Assembly: GCA_024734495.1 (NCBI GenBank)
Contig: JALMQS010000225.1
Span: 12,119,573-12,183,572, forward strand
Direction of reading: 5' to 3'
DNA length: 64,000 nt
Origin: Forficula auricularia
Lineage: Eukaryota > Arthropoda > Insecta > Dermaptera > Forficulidae
The position numbers and the translations under genes are program-made. The notes beneath the pieces were generated by a model that worked only from the letters and a program-made list of their open reading frames with translations, did not search any database and had not been told where the DNA came from. Below, piece by piece: positions 20,006 to 30,479 of the stretch (its first letter is position 1; each line of letters opens with the position of its first letter).

Positions 20006-21900
20006 GTGGACAATCTCTTTAATAATATTATTAAATAGTTATGCTAATCAAACATGCATTTAGGCTTTAATTTATCATTTAGGTAGGCTTCTTGAAATAA
20101 CCATTATCAGCAAAATTATTCAACATATTATTTTTCTTAATTTCTTCTCGATTACCTTCTTATTTAAATATTATTTATGTAATGATTTCCTTAAAAACAT
20201 TCTTATCATTTAAAATTCGTACTTGTGCGTAGTCGGTTTTTTTACACTTGTTTTTATATACATTTTATTTCCTGTTAAAGAATTCTAATCGAAATATTCC
20301 ACTCATACGGGATATAATAAAAAAACCTGCCAAGTGTACGTGTAAATACAGGAACATGTAGTTAATGGATTTCGCTAAAAGATCGCTTAGGTGGAAAGAG
20401 GTTCAATTTGTTCCGCTGCTTAACACAATTTCGTAGCCAACTAACCTTAAAATAGGGAAAAAAGAAACATGATAGGACAATTTATTTAGATTAAACGATA
20501 TTGATAATGCAATTATTTATACATGCCCGCTAGTAGATAAGACTATCTTTTATTAATCGTAAAGTAAAAGGGTTAATTTGATCTAAGGAACAATATATAT
20601 TAGTCTGTACGCCTGGGAGGTTAGTGGTCCTCCTCTTGAATTCACTGTAAATTATGTTTTTTTGGTTATTTTGTTAAAAAATATCTAAAACGTGATATTT
20701 TAGCTTCTGTTTGTCGACTGAATTCGATACCCATGACAACTCAAGAAAGAAACATCATAGAAATTTCGTTCTAGCGTTGTGTAGTGTTTTGCGCGGCGAG
20801 TACTTTCTCCTTAATAAATAAGCCCTGTCGAATGGCTTTTAACACCAGATGTGACTGTAAATTCATTGGGTTTTTCATCTTTCTGTGGGAATTTTCCAAG
20901 AGATTAAATTTTTAAAAATGGGCGGGCTCAATATTTTAAAAACGCCCTGCTAATTACGAATTTAGCCAATAAGAAGTTTTTGGGAAAATTCCACTCGACA
21001 AGCGAGCAGGCTTGAGTTTAGTCAGAGTTGGGCAGGCAGTTGTCAATTGGAGTTGAGAGACACAAGTTTTAAGCTCTCCAGCCTTCAGCATGGAGAAATG
21101 TATATTTATAATTAACTAATAAAAAACCAATATTAAATAATACTCTCTTCTTGAAATACATATCTCCTACCTCAATTACCATCAAATCAGCATCCAAGAC
21201 TGAAACGGGTCAAATCGCTGGGCTACGTTACCAAGACCGTGATCTGCGGGGAACATTCTTCGAGATAAATCTACAAATCGTCAACCTTACTCTGGTCAAG
21301 AAGGGTTGCAACCAAAAATCAAAATGTTGTCGTAACACTAGTGCCAAAATACGGAGAACTGATCAGTCCCGATTTAAAAATGTAGAAAATTTCACTTTTT
21401 AAATGATTTTATGGCAATGTCAAAATATTGCCAAAAATGGCTGACTAAAAAACCTCTAAAATGTGGGGATATCGACTTTTATCCCACTATTGAGGAGTGT
21501 GAAAAGGGTATAAGATTAGCAATGGAATAAAATGAGAGTCTACCATTTATTGATGTGAATAGCAATAATATAACACCATAAAGTCTTTACAACTATTTCT
21601 CTCTTAATGGAGATTAAAGTGTTCGAGATCTTTGTCTTGTTTTAATCGATCGATACTTTGATATATTCGTTTTGTTGTTTTTTATTACATCCGTAAAATA
21701 CAGATAACAATCGGATTATCAGTCTGATCATAGTAAATAAAATACGGCAAAGTGGGGGTGAAACACGCATACCAAGGGTCTATACTCTATACCTCTATAG
21801 ATATAAATTTTAAGAGTTAATTAGCGAAACAGAAAGGCCGGAATTTTGAATTTCTTTTTTTATTTTTATTTTTCATGTGAGAATACCATGAAAAGATAGA
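20006..21900. other. No supported gene; LTR-like segment at 20780-21120
   Basis: 20780-21120 is less AT-rich, contains a CCAAT, a TATATTTATAA and AATAAAT-like signals, and could be a solo LTR. I cannot show terminal TG/CA ends with a TSD. The open frame at 21151-21402 has no recognisable domain. Confidence 0.3.
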
Positions 21901-21929
21901 AAAAAGAGCTAAAAACTCGAATATTAAAT

Positions 21930-22130
21930 AAACATGGTTATATTTTAAGATATCCGCCAGAACTACTGAAACTAATAACTTGAAATTTTGTATGAAAGCT
22001 AGTTTTATGAAGTAAATGCTTGTAAATATTTTTTTTTTCAAAAGGGGTTTAAAATCACGTTTTCATCCAATTCCATCACCATTTTAAGTCTTAAAAGTAA
22101 CCTTCATACAAAATGGCAAGTTAATAGCTC
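21930..22130. repeat. Degenerate repeat Y
   Basis: The blocks cgccagaactactgaaact, aacttgaaattttgtatg and agtaaatgcttg, and an inverted echo (ttaagtcttaaaagtaacc then ttcatacaaaatggc), match units of the tandem array at 35309-35705. Confidence 0.5.
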
Positions 22131-22331
22131 CAATAGTCCCGGAAAAATTGTAATACCTTAAAATCAATCAATCTATGTTTAATTTTTGAGTTTGTAGTTT
22201 TTTCATAATATTCCCTCAAGAAGGTAGGTGTTAATAAATAACTTTTTAAGAGACTGCTGGATACGCTGTTTGCAGTTTTGATGAATAATGCAATACAGAC
22301 ATTTGAATGTTTATTATTTTTTACTATATAC

Positions 22332-22995
22332 CAGAAGTAGCCAACCTGCGGCTCGTGAGCCACATGCGGCTCTCAATATAGATTTCAAGACTTGAAATAT
22401 TTTAAATCGTCTCTAGATTTTTTTCTGAATCCATTTGAAATTAACATACTTCAAGGTGAGTTTTCCATTTCCAGTATAATTATGACCCAAAAAGCATCTG
22501 GAGAATTATAATTAATAGAAGAAGATCAAGCTCTACAATTAAAATATAAGTCGACGTCGATTACCGAATTTTGGAAATTTGTACCAGAATCGATGTATCC
22601 TGAATTAAAAAAGGGTGCTTGTCGAATTATTTCAATATTCGGAACAACGTACTTATGTGAATCATTTTATTCCACTTTAAAATTCGTGAAATCCAAACAC
22701 CGATCAGTATTAACTAACCAGCATCTCAAAGAATTACTTAGAAGTGCTGTCACCAATTATTCACCAAATTTTAAAGAATTATCAAGAGAAGTGAAATAAA
22801 TGTGTTTAATTTTTTTTTAATATTCAATACACATATTTTGTACTTTTATTATGTTTTCAATAAATATAATTTCTGTAAAAAATATTTTTTAATATCTTCT
22901 TTGCATACCTTTTAAATACGTATTTAATTGCGGCTCGCGAAACATTTCAAATTTTGAAAAATGGCTCGGACTATCAAGTAGCTTGGCCACCCCTG
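22332..22995. mobile_element. hAT element with transposase remnant
   Basis: Ends cagaagtagccaacc and ggccacccctg form the inverted terminal repeat. The 8-base TSD ctatatac is perfect (22324-22331 and 22996-23003). The subterminal ggctcgtgagcc and gcggctcgcg blocks are typical of Charlie-like hAT relatives. At 664 bases it is an internal deletion product that kept only the 3' part of the transposase gene. Confidence 0.92.
22478..22799 (+). pseudogene. hAT transposase C-terminal dimerisation domain
   Basis: After a stop near 22506 the frame reads LIEEDQALQLKYKS, then ITEFWKFVPES, YPELKKGACRIISIFGTTYL, CESFYSTLKFVKSKHRSVLT and HLKELLRSAVTNYSPNFKEL before the stop at 22797-22799. This matches the end of hAT transposases of the GTF2IRD2/ZBED type. 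The FW..., YP.L...A..ll..FGsTYlCEs.FS.mk..Ks..Rs.Lt..hl ... LR series is the hallmark of the C-terminal dimerisation region. The zinc finger and catalytic core are missing, so it cannot act alone. The domestication alternative is unlikely because intact transposon ends and a TSD surround it. Confidence 0.88.
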
Positions 22996-23003
22996 CTATA
23001 TAC

Positions 23004-24198
23004 CATAAAACAGATTAAAATCTCAAAAAATTATCCAACAAATTATATTGTTCGAATAATTCTGCATGTTTTAAACCGGAAGATCTGGAGTTTTAATGCC
23101 CAACATTAAATCAGTTCTCCGTATTTGAAATATAAACATTTTAGGACAAGAACGAACTTTCTATATGACTTTGGATTCTTAAGTTATCGCCCCCATCTGA
23201 ATGCAGACATACAGAAAAAAAATCATGGTCGAAAATGATTTTTCTCCAGTTTGTAGGCATTTTTCAACATAATGAGCAAAAAAATGAGTTTTTTTTTTTG
23301 TGAATTCAATACTAGGCTCGCTTGCCTTCCGGGCGTACCGAATAATTTTATGCAGTTTTTAATTTTGAATATCTTTTGTATTTACACTTTTATTTATATG
23401 GTAAGAGAGAAAATTATATATTCAAATGAAAATATTTCAATTTTTTTTTTTATAAACAAAAATAAATACACCCGGTATATAATTTTATTATAATATTCCC
23501 CAACGACATAGGTAAACGGAAATTAAGTTAATTATAATATTGTTTTCGATAGCATAAAATCAACATTGCTTCTCTCTCTCTCTCTCAGTATTTATATTCA
23601 CTTTTGAAATTGAGTGTACACATACTCATAGAGATTTTTGTTTTAAACTTTAATCAATGAATGATATATTGTAAAGCAAAAGGGAAAATGGCATCTCTCA
23701 TTTTGTAAAACGAGGAAGGGGCGTGGAAAGTGATGCAGAAGCAGAAGGGGCATGTTCTAAATCTAAAGGAGATGCAGAGGGCAAACCAGGCAGGCAGAAG
23801 ATCGAGCGACCGACCCTCTTTGACAAGAGGACAAGAGAAACCTGTTAACCCCCCTAGACATTAAAACGCCCTATCTCTTCTCTCTAGATGCATTTGAGAA
23901 AATTAGCCAATGTATGCGTCATTAACTATTATAGATAAGTAACAAACGAGAAAAACAAAGAAATATAGAAGAATTTCTTGTTTTCTTATCAATCAGCATG
24001 ATTCATTCAAATACCAGTTGATAGCCTACCTAACACGCTTTCACTTTACATGTATAAATAATTCTTCTTTTTTTAAGCGTTTTTAACTCATTACCAAGGT
24101 AATTTTTATAATACCATATGGCCAGCTTCTGATTTACTGACGATGTCATATCCTTTTAAAGGGTATAGCGTTTCTAGATGGTTACAACTCCCCTTTAA
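23004..24198. repeat. Q-type repeat plus AT-rich DNA
   Basis: 23040-23350 matches 52690-53030 in order: gaagatctggag, atcagttctccg, aaatataaacatttt, then the poly-T and gtgaattcaata blocks. A (TC)n tract lies at 23573-23587. The rest to 24190 shows no gene. The open frames at 23272-23493 and 24106-24369 are chance frames, the second inside element M1. Confidence 0.5.
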
Positions 24199-24698
24199 GG
24201 TAGTTCTTTCACAAAAGCGAAAATTCAAGAAGTCTTTGAAATATACTGTTAAAATTTGAAGACGATTTACCACACCAAACATGAAATAATTGCAATTAAA
24301 AATGACATTTTTAACATAGGGTAGATAGGGAAAGGGTGGGGATATGACCATTATTTTATTTTTTTTCATTGAAGGACTTTCACCATCTTGATGAAAAACT
24401 AATATTTGTTAGAATAATATATTCGGAATAACTTAAAAAAAAAATAGAAATTACTTACCACGTAGTTTTGATAAAAAACAAAAAAAAACATTTTTGGTCG
24501 ATTATTTTTAGTGGAGGGGATATAAGCACAATGGCTTGGAAACGATCCTGCTAGTATGTGTGTAGCCATATACATATTTCGTAGTGTGAGTGGACAGTCA
24601 CGTTAAAAAAACATAACCTAAAATTTTAGTTCCGTTCATATTTATAGAGTGGTTACGAGGCTAAAACTGTGTGTGTGGATTGTCGCGAATGAACCTCC
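24199..24698. mobile_element. TTAA-flanked element M, copy 1
   Basis: Starts ggtagttctttcac after TTAA (24195-24198) and ends gaatgaacctcc before TTAA (24699-24702). It is the inverse of M2 at 26155-26681, sharing gggtggggatatgacc, aaagtccttcaatg-type and ttagttccgttcatattt blocks. TTAA targets are used by piggyBac and Kolobok elements; I cannot choose. Its ends resemble those of family F at 41900 and 59641. Confidence 0.8.
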
Positions 24699-24728
24699 TT
24701 AAAAGCACGTGGTTGATAACTATAGGCA

Positions 24729-25044
24729 AGGTAAAGAAAATTTTGAAAAATTTTAGAAACTTTTTAAAATTTTAAATATAAAATACTAGTTAGGTTTCAC
24801 AAAAATAAAAGATCAGATGCTTGTTCAGCACGACTCTATATATATTTCGGGGTATAAGCCCACTGTGTCCTTTGTGAACTCCTGAAAATGGGCTTATACC
24901 CCGAAATATATATATAGTCGTGCTAAACAACCATCTGATCTTTTATTTTTGTGAAACCCACCTAGTATTTTATATTTTAAATTTTAAAAAGTTTCTTTAC
25001 TTTATTTAAAATGTTTCAAACCCACCCTATTCTCCATTAACAAA
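24729..25044. mobile_element. Palindromic element J2 with hammerhead-like motif
   Basis: Arms begin aggtaaagaaaattttg and are repeated inverted ending gtttctttac, with aaaagatcagatg and gtgctaaac-type inner blocks. The centre holds the forward motif at 24882-24908: CTGAAAA, T, stem GGGctTATaCCCC, GAAATAT. A one-sided tail of about 40 bases follows on the right (atgtttcaaacccacc). Flanks gataactataggca (24715-24728) and gataacctataggca (25045-25059) form a TSD with one indel. Confidence 0.75.
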
Positions 25045-25059
25045 GATAACCTATAGGCA

Positions 25060-26150
25060 TTAGGGTGGAGCGAAATATGAAGTGATTTTTTAATTTTTGG
25101 ATTTGCGATCTGTAATAGCGAAAGAAAGTTGTGTATCACGCGGCTATTTAATATACTGTTTTTGTTTTTTTCATAAAAATTACGTCTTCAGGGCTCTATC
25201 GGCAATTATAATTTAGGATACTTACAAAAAATTAATGATTTAGGTAAATATTATCTTTATTATTAAAAGCAATAGTAAGCTCTATAAGAAGAAATTTAAT
25301 GGTTAAAATAATCCTTTTCCCCTATCCAAATCAAATTAATGGCCATAAAATTATCGAAAAGTGATAAACATGGGGGGGGGTTCCCCAAAAACGGTGGGCG
25401 ATGGGAGGAAACGGAAGTCATATTCGGATTCAGGAGGTCAGTAATCGATTTTTTTTGCAGAACCGTGTAATTTTTGTAACTTAAAAGCTTGGTAGAGTCC
25501 TAATGATGCTGACTAAAATGGCTCAAATTTTATGTAACAACAAACAGATTTCAGTTACAATTTTTAGCAGCTATTAGATACAAAAATTAAAATTTTAATT
25601 TTTTCGATCCACCTTAATGGCTACATTACCCCCATGGGAGAATATTAGTTATTTGAAGGGAGTAATCAGACTAATTAATATAGTAGAGCAGAAAAATTTT
25701 CTATTTCCCAAAGTATATTTGTTTTTATTTTCATAGGTTTAGCTAATTTTCATATTTAAATAGTAATTACAGCATCAAAGTTCTACAAAGTGAAACTGAA
25801 AAATCATTGAGAATATTTAGTAGAAAAACAAATGGTAAAAAGTTTAAATCCGAATATGTAATTTTGTAGTTCTATTTTCTTATATATTTTTTAACAAGGG
25901 GTAAAGACAAAGACTTGCTTAATCATAGGGTTGACAAAACTGAAAAGATTGGGAAACACTGGTTTAAGCCTTCCCAATTAATTCCACTGGGGTGCGGATT
26001 TATACAACAAATCAAGAAGGCGTTATAAAAATGACAAAAACATAATGTCTGAAGAAGGTGACCCAATTGAGAACAAGCCTCGACACATGTTTCTTAACTT
26101 CGATGATCCTCACAATAAAATATACTAATTCTAACGATATCTGTTTCTAG
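25060..26150. other. No gene seen between the two M elements
   Basis: AT-rich DNA with a G run at 25371-25380. No repeat match or coding signal. Confidence 0.4.
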
Positions 26151-26154
26151 TTAA

Positions 26155-26681
26155 GGAGGTTCTTTCGCGACAATCCACACAAAAAGTTTTAGCCTCGTAA
26201 CCACTCTATAAATATGAACGGAACTAAAATTTTAGGTTATGTTTCTTTAACGTGACTGTCCAATCACACTACGAAATCTCTATATGGATACACACATACT
26301 AGCCGGATCGTTTCCAAGCATTTGTGCTTATATCCCCTCCACTAAAAATAATCGCCCAAATATTGTTTGTTTTTTTTATCAAAAGTAAGAGGTAAATAAT
26401 TTCAATTTTTTTTTTTTAGTTACTCCGAATATATTATTCTAACAAATATTAGTTTTTCATCAAGATGGTGAAAGTCCTTCAATGAAAAAATAAAATAATG
26501 ATCATATCCCCACCCTTTCCCAATCTACCCTATGTAAAAAATGTAATTTTTAATTGCAATTATTTCATGTTTGGTGTGGTAAATCGTCTTCAAATTTTAA
26601 CAGTTGTGTATTATGCTTTTAATGACTTATATTCGAAGTTTCAAAAACTTCTTGAATTTTTGCATTTGTGAAAGAACTACC
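26155..26681. mobile_element. TTAA-flanked element M, copy 2 (inverted)
   Basis: TTAA (26151-26154) then ggaggttctttcgcg; ends gtgaaagaactacc then TTAA (26682-26685). It runs opposite to copy 1 at 24199-24698 and has a 27-base extra piece near 26605-26640. Together the pair form a 2.5 kb inverted duplication. Confidence 0.8.
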
Positions 26682-26729
26682 TTAAAGCTGTTCGGGGTAT
26701 TGCAAAAATAACTAAAATTGCGAAGTTTG

Positions 26730-26882
26730 AAAGCTTCTTTTTGTCGAGAGTAGCAGAATTTTTATATTATAAATTAAAGGAGACAATAAATGACTGTGTC
26801 TTCAAACCCCTCGAAACTATAGTCCCTTTATAAATAAATTAAAAATTTATTTTTCCAGCAGAAAACACACTCTTTTATTGTA
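26730..26882. repeat. Family I fragment
   Basis: It keeps the one-sided tail gtcgagagtagcagaattt, one arm and a half motif (CCCTCGAAACTATAGTCCC at 26806-26824). It ends with the inverse arm cacactcttttattgta. The centre is deleted relative to 29797-30154. Confidence 0.65.
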
Positions 26883-27535
26883 TTCTTTAAGCATATTAAA
26901 TCTTAAAAATGTTTCCACTTTTTTCTATAATTATTAGTGATGTTGCTGCTACCCAACATCATCCTGGATAGTTTTGAACATGCCAAGGCCGTTGTAATCT
27001 AATCGATGAATTTGGCTGTTTCTAAACTTGGAACGCAAGGGCGCCAAAGGAGATGAATTCATAATAAAAAAATCTATATCAAATTTGCATTAAAATCTAT
27101 TCTCAAAGTTTATATATTGATTATTTAATTTGATTTTAATTTTTATGATGACTTTTTTAGATTTACTTCTATTTTAACGAAATGCATGAAATATTCTCAT
27201 TTTATTAATAGATGTGTTGTCGCTTGTTCGTTGTTGACCACCCACCCTTATGAGGGTGCAAAGGATTTGGATGGATCCAACCAAGCATTTCCATAAGTAT
27301 TTATTTATTTTAAAAGGACAGTCAGACACAACAACTACTAGACCTCTAGGAGGGGGACTTCTTTTTTCTTGATGCTCGAAAATCTTATAAAAAAAAGTCA
27401 TTAAAAAGCGGCCATGTGCGATTCTGACTCGGTATTAAGGGTTCCTTTGAGAGGATACACTGCGAGATAAATTTGTAGCCTCATAATAAGTGAATATGCA
27501 TAAGAAAAGGGATTTAATATGATTTAAATAAAAAA
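26883..27535. other. No supported gene
   Basis: The open frame at 27174-27401 has no motif. Segment 27225-27275 (ttgttgaccacccaccc) looks unique. No repeat matched. Confidence 0.35.
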
Positions 27536-27662
27536 ATATGTGTGAGCCTCATCCACATAAGCTCACGGGGGATGTTAAACTTATTTAGCCGTAGATGTTA
27601 TTAATAAATAATAGAGATTGTGATGTTGGTGCAAGGTGAAACATCTTTAATAAAGATAAAAG

Positions 27663-27955
27663 AGTAAAGGGTGTGTAGTTTCACAGTGAATGAAATAAAA
27701 CTCAAAAGAGGTTTATACAAACTCAATATATTTCGGATTATTAGTCCATCATCAGGAGTTTACAAGTTAAATCAGTATTAACTTATAAACTCCTGATGAT
27801 GGACTAATAATCCGAAATATATTGAGTTTGTATAAACCTCTTTGAGTTTTATTTCATTCACTGTGAAACTACACACCCTTTACTCTATTAACTAACATCA
27901 TGTTTCACCTAAAACCTACACCACTTTCCATAAGTAAAAAAAAAAAAAATAAAAA
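27663..27955. mobile_element. Palindromic element J1 with hammerhead-like motif
   Basis: Arms agtaaagggtgtgtagtttc and aaactcaatatatttcgg are repeated inverted. Both orientations of the motif are present: forward at 27793-27820 (CTGATGA, T, GGActaataaTCC, GAAATAT) and reverse at 27726-27756. A tail of about 65 bases follows the right arm only (atgtttcacctaaaacctac, then an A-rich end). The TSD aataaagataaaag is perfect over 14 bases (27649-27662 and 27956-27969). Confidence 0.88.
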
Positions 27956-28047
27956 AATAAAGATAAAAGTAAATAAATATTATATGCAACATTCATTTAC
28001 TTTGAGTTAAGATTTCTAGGTCACTTGTTTCATATTAAAATTAATTA

Positions 28048-28305
28048 AGAAATCAACACACAAATTCAGATTCCACATTTGCTAACCATCTATATTTCTT
28101 AGAGCACTCACCATCACATACTAATCCAACCCCAATTCATTTCGAAAGAAAAGGATTAAGATTGGATCTTCTCGAGTCCACTGAAATAAAATATGCTCTG
28201 TCGAATAGTTAAAATGTTATCAATAATCAACTCGATTTAAAGAAAAATATTATAATAGACCTTTTAATAACAAAGCCCAAAAATACATTCCTAGCCTATA
28301 GATAA
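28048..28305 (+). pseudogene. Penelope-like GIY-YIG endonuclease C-terminal remnant
   Basis: One forward frame reads STFANHLYFLEHSPSHTNPT, then IHFERKGLRLDLLESTEIKY, an in-frame TAA at 28210, then NVINNQLDLKKN and a stop at 28303. Penelope-like GIY-YIG domains end with an FA.HL...H segment, a K.K.L.LLE..EI helix and an LN.Q.DL segment. The order and spacing here fit. The N-terminal GIY and YIG motifs and the whole reverse transcriptase are absent. It precedes the right arm that carries the hammerhead-like motif, as expected for the 3' end of such an element. The identification rests on visual motif matching; a profile search would settle it. Confidence 0.55.
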
Positions 28306-28511
28306 TAACCAAGGTACTTCTAATTTTCCTTTATTTATCCATAGGTCAATAGAGCCATCCTACCCAAATTTTCACTGAACAATAGTCTATCTCAAAAAAA
28401 GAGATTATCCCTTAAAATAATTTAAACAATGAAAACAATTTCTCTCTTGTTCATTAAACCTATAAATACCTTTGCATTCGAATTTTGTATTTGTTATAAT
28501 TCTGTACTTTC

Positions 28512-28540
28512 CTGAAGATGAGCTTACAGCTCGAAATATA
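28512..28540 (+). ncRNA. Hammerhead-like hairpin motif in Penelope-like arm
   Basis: CTGAAGA, T, stem GAGCttacaGCTC, then GAAATATATA. The stem is a perfect 4-base pairing with a 4-5 base loop. The TA-flanked MITE at 28543 inserted directly after it. Confidence 0.5.
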
Positions 28541-28542
28541 TA

Positions 28543-28829
28543 CAGGGTGGTCCCGAATTCATGGTACAAACCTTAATGGTAGGTACAGGACATTGTAACA
28601 ATGAGTTATTGTATAGGAATGTATAGTGTAATAAGTATATGTAATATGTATATGTATGTATAGTGTAATAGTAATATAGTGTATAATGTATGTATAATGT
28701 ATAGCCGTTATTTCCCCTGTTTACGCCTCACCGCGTCACTTGCGACTATACATTCCTATACAACAACTCATTGTTACAATGTCCTGTACCTACCATTAAA
28801 GTTTGTACCATGAATTCGGGACCACCCTG
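28543..28829. mobile_element. TA-flanked MITE with CAGGGTGGTCCC ends
   Basis: Left end cagggtggtcccgaattc and right end gaattcgggaccaccctg are perfect inverses over the outer 24 or so bases and continue with few changes for about 80. TA lies on both sides. The middle has a tgtatgtata-type simple repeat (28610-28700). Ends and TA target fit a Tc1/mariner-type non-autonomous element. Confidence 0.9.
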
Positions 28830-29130
28830 TATATTGACAAAATGTATATCTTTTATTTTTTTTAATTTTAATTTGAAACAAGTGACCTAGAAATCTTAAC
28901 TCATAGTAAATGAATATTGCATATAATAGTTATTTACTTTTATCTTTATGTAGATGTTATTGAAATAATTTAAATTTCCTAATTTTAATAAATTTTATTT
29001 GTCATGAAAAATTAGTGGGTTTTAAAAAAAAATATTTTCCCTCTATTGAGTCATTTCCCCTTTATTGTAACAATATGGTTACAACTCCCATTCTTTACAT
29101 TTAAGCACCTAAAAAAAAATCAAACAGATA

Positions 29131-29784
29131 CCTACGTCTCTAAAGAAGTTTCAATTCAATAAATAAATAAACTATTCAAAGATATCCCGGTGAGTGCGAA
29201 ATTAATTGATTTAAACTGCCATCCAAATTAATTATTTTATAGCTATTAAAATGTTGTTTTTTTCTCGATAGTACTCACACTAAGCTACTATTATGTATTT
29301 TTGCCGATTTTTAAATCAAAGGGTTACATCGTTATGACATGATTAATAGGATTATAAAAATCTATTCAATCGTATTCCAGTAGATTGAGTGAATTTTTTC
29401 ATCAGCAGCACATGCGGAGAGGCCTCAATTTTCAAAACCTAGTTCTGAAATCGAAATGTCGTCCATTCTGACAGGCTCATTTAAAATGTGCAATCTAGCA
29501 GCCCAAATCTATCTACCACCAAAGTATCAAATTTTTCTCTCTTTCTTTTGGGGGGGGGGGAGGTTATAGTCAACTTTATGATATTCGTATGGCGAATCTC
29601 AATTATGATAAAGGGTAATAAAAAAGAAGTCAAACGTAATCGTTTGCCCAACAAAGATAATCTCAGCATTGTTGTTGGAAAAATCTTTTGGGGTTTCGAA
29701 AATTTCTAATAATAACTACATTTTGTGATTACTCTGCAAAGGTAATTTTTAAGATTAAAAAATTATATAAACATATAAATAAAG
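29131..29784. other. No supported gene
   Basis: The open frames at 29481-29669 and 29488-29709 overlap on opposite strands around a G run (29551-29561) and show no domains. Confidence 0.4.
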
Positions 29785-29796
29785 AATAGATACTAT

Positions 29797-30154
29797 TAAA
29801 TTGAAAGTTTTTGCCGAGAGTAGCAGAATTTTTATATATTGAAGGAGACAATAAAAGAGTGTGTCTTCTGTTGGAATTATAAATTTTATTTATTTATAAC
29901 GAGACTATAGTTTCGAGGGCTTTGCCCTCTTCATCAGTCTATTACAATGGATTCACAGGAATTAATTTATGAATGAAAGGTTAACATCTTAATCTAACCA
30001 CATGAAAGATGTTAACCTTTCATTCATAAATTAATTCCTGTGAATACATTTTAATAGAGTGATGAAGAGGGCAAAGCCCTCTAAACTATAGTCTCGTTAT
30101 AAATAAATAAAATTTATAATTCCAGAAGAAGACACACTCTTTATTGTCTCCTTC
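29797..30154. mobile_element. Palindromic element I1 with hammerhead-like motif
   Basis: Arms contain gaaggagacaataaaagag, gacgagactatag-type and ttaattcctgtgaat blocks, repeated inverted. The reverse motif at 29903-29937 is intact (minus strand CTGATGA, A, GAGGGCaaaGCCCTC, GAAAC, TATA, GTC). The forward partner at 30058-30093 is mutated (GTGATGA ... TAAAC). A one-sided left tail carries gccgagagtagcagaattt. The TSD aatagatactat is perfect over 12 bases (29785-29796 and 30155-30166). Confidence 0.88.
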
Positions 30155-30240
30155 AATAGATACTATGTTTAATAAGATTTTCAAAGAGCTACCAGTAACA
30201 CTATTATTATATATCAAGTTTCTATATTTATGGTAATATA

Positions 30241-30479
30241 GTGAAATCCCTCAAATGCGAACTAATTGGGGCTGTAGCCTGTTCGGATTAGCCGAAAGCT
30301 GGTTTTGGTGCGGGTTTCTGTTCGAGTTGTGTTGTTATTGTTGAGTTGGACAAAAAATCGTGTCAAAATTGAACAGTTTTGCAATGTAACAAGTGATAAA
30401 ACCTTAAATTTGTCAAAAAAAACTCGTTCGGATTTCCCGGGATTTCGAATTTCCGGGGTTCGGATTTGAGGGGTTTCAC
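30241..30479. mobile_element. Tigger/pogo-like MITE
   Basis: Ends gtgaaatccctcaaatgcg and gatttgaggggtttcac are inverted and flanked by TATA. Inner gttcggattagccgaaag also fits Tc1/mariner pogo-type non-autonomous copies. No transposase. Confidence 0.8.

Larger units (their letters stand above)
27603..28949 (+). mobile_element. Penelope-like element remnant with inverted terminal arms
   Basis: The insertion is defined by the 12-base TSD gtagatgttatt (27591-27602 and 28950-28961) in repeat W. Inverted arms lie at about 27958-28043 and 28863-28949 (sharing aacaagtgacctagaaatc and its inverse). Outside the left arm is a one-sided tail holding aggtgaaacat. Inside are a GIY-YIG-like coding remnant (28048-28305) and a hammerhead-like motif (28512-28540). 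Two later insertions, J1 and a TA-flanked MITE, are nested in it. Inverted terminal repeats with a one-sided extension and hammerhead motifs are known features of Penelope-like elements. The reverse transcriptase is missing. Confidence 0.6.
27536..29130. repeat. Dispersed repeat W copy 2, split by a retroelement
   Basis: W sequence (gtgagcctcatccacataag ... tagccgtagatgttatt) stops at 27602 and resumes at 28950 with gtagatgttattgaaataa. This matches the uninterrupted copy at 16855-17110. The 12 bases gtagatgttatt are duplicated on both sides of the insertion. Confidence 0.8.

Noticed and set aside
20780..21120. Solo LTR
   Set aside because: Composition and TATA/poly-A-like signals are suggestive, but no TG...CA ends with a target duplication were found.
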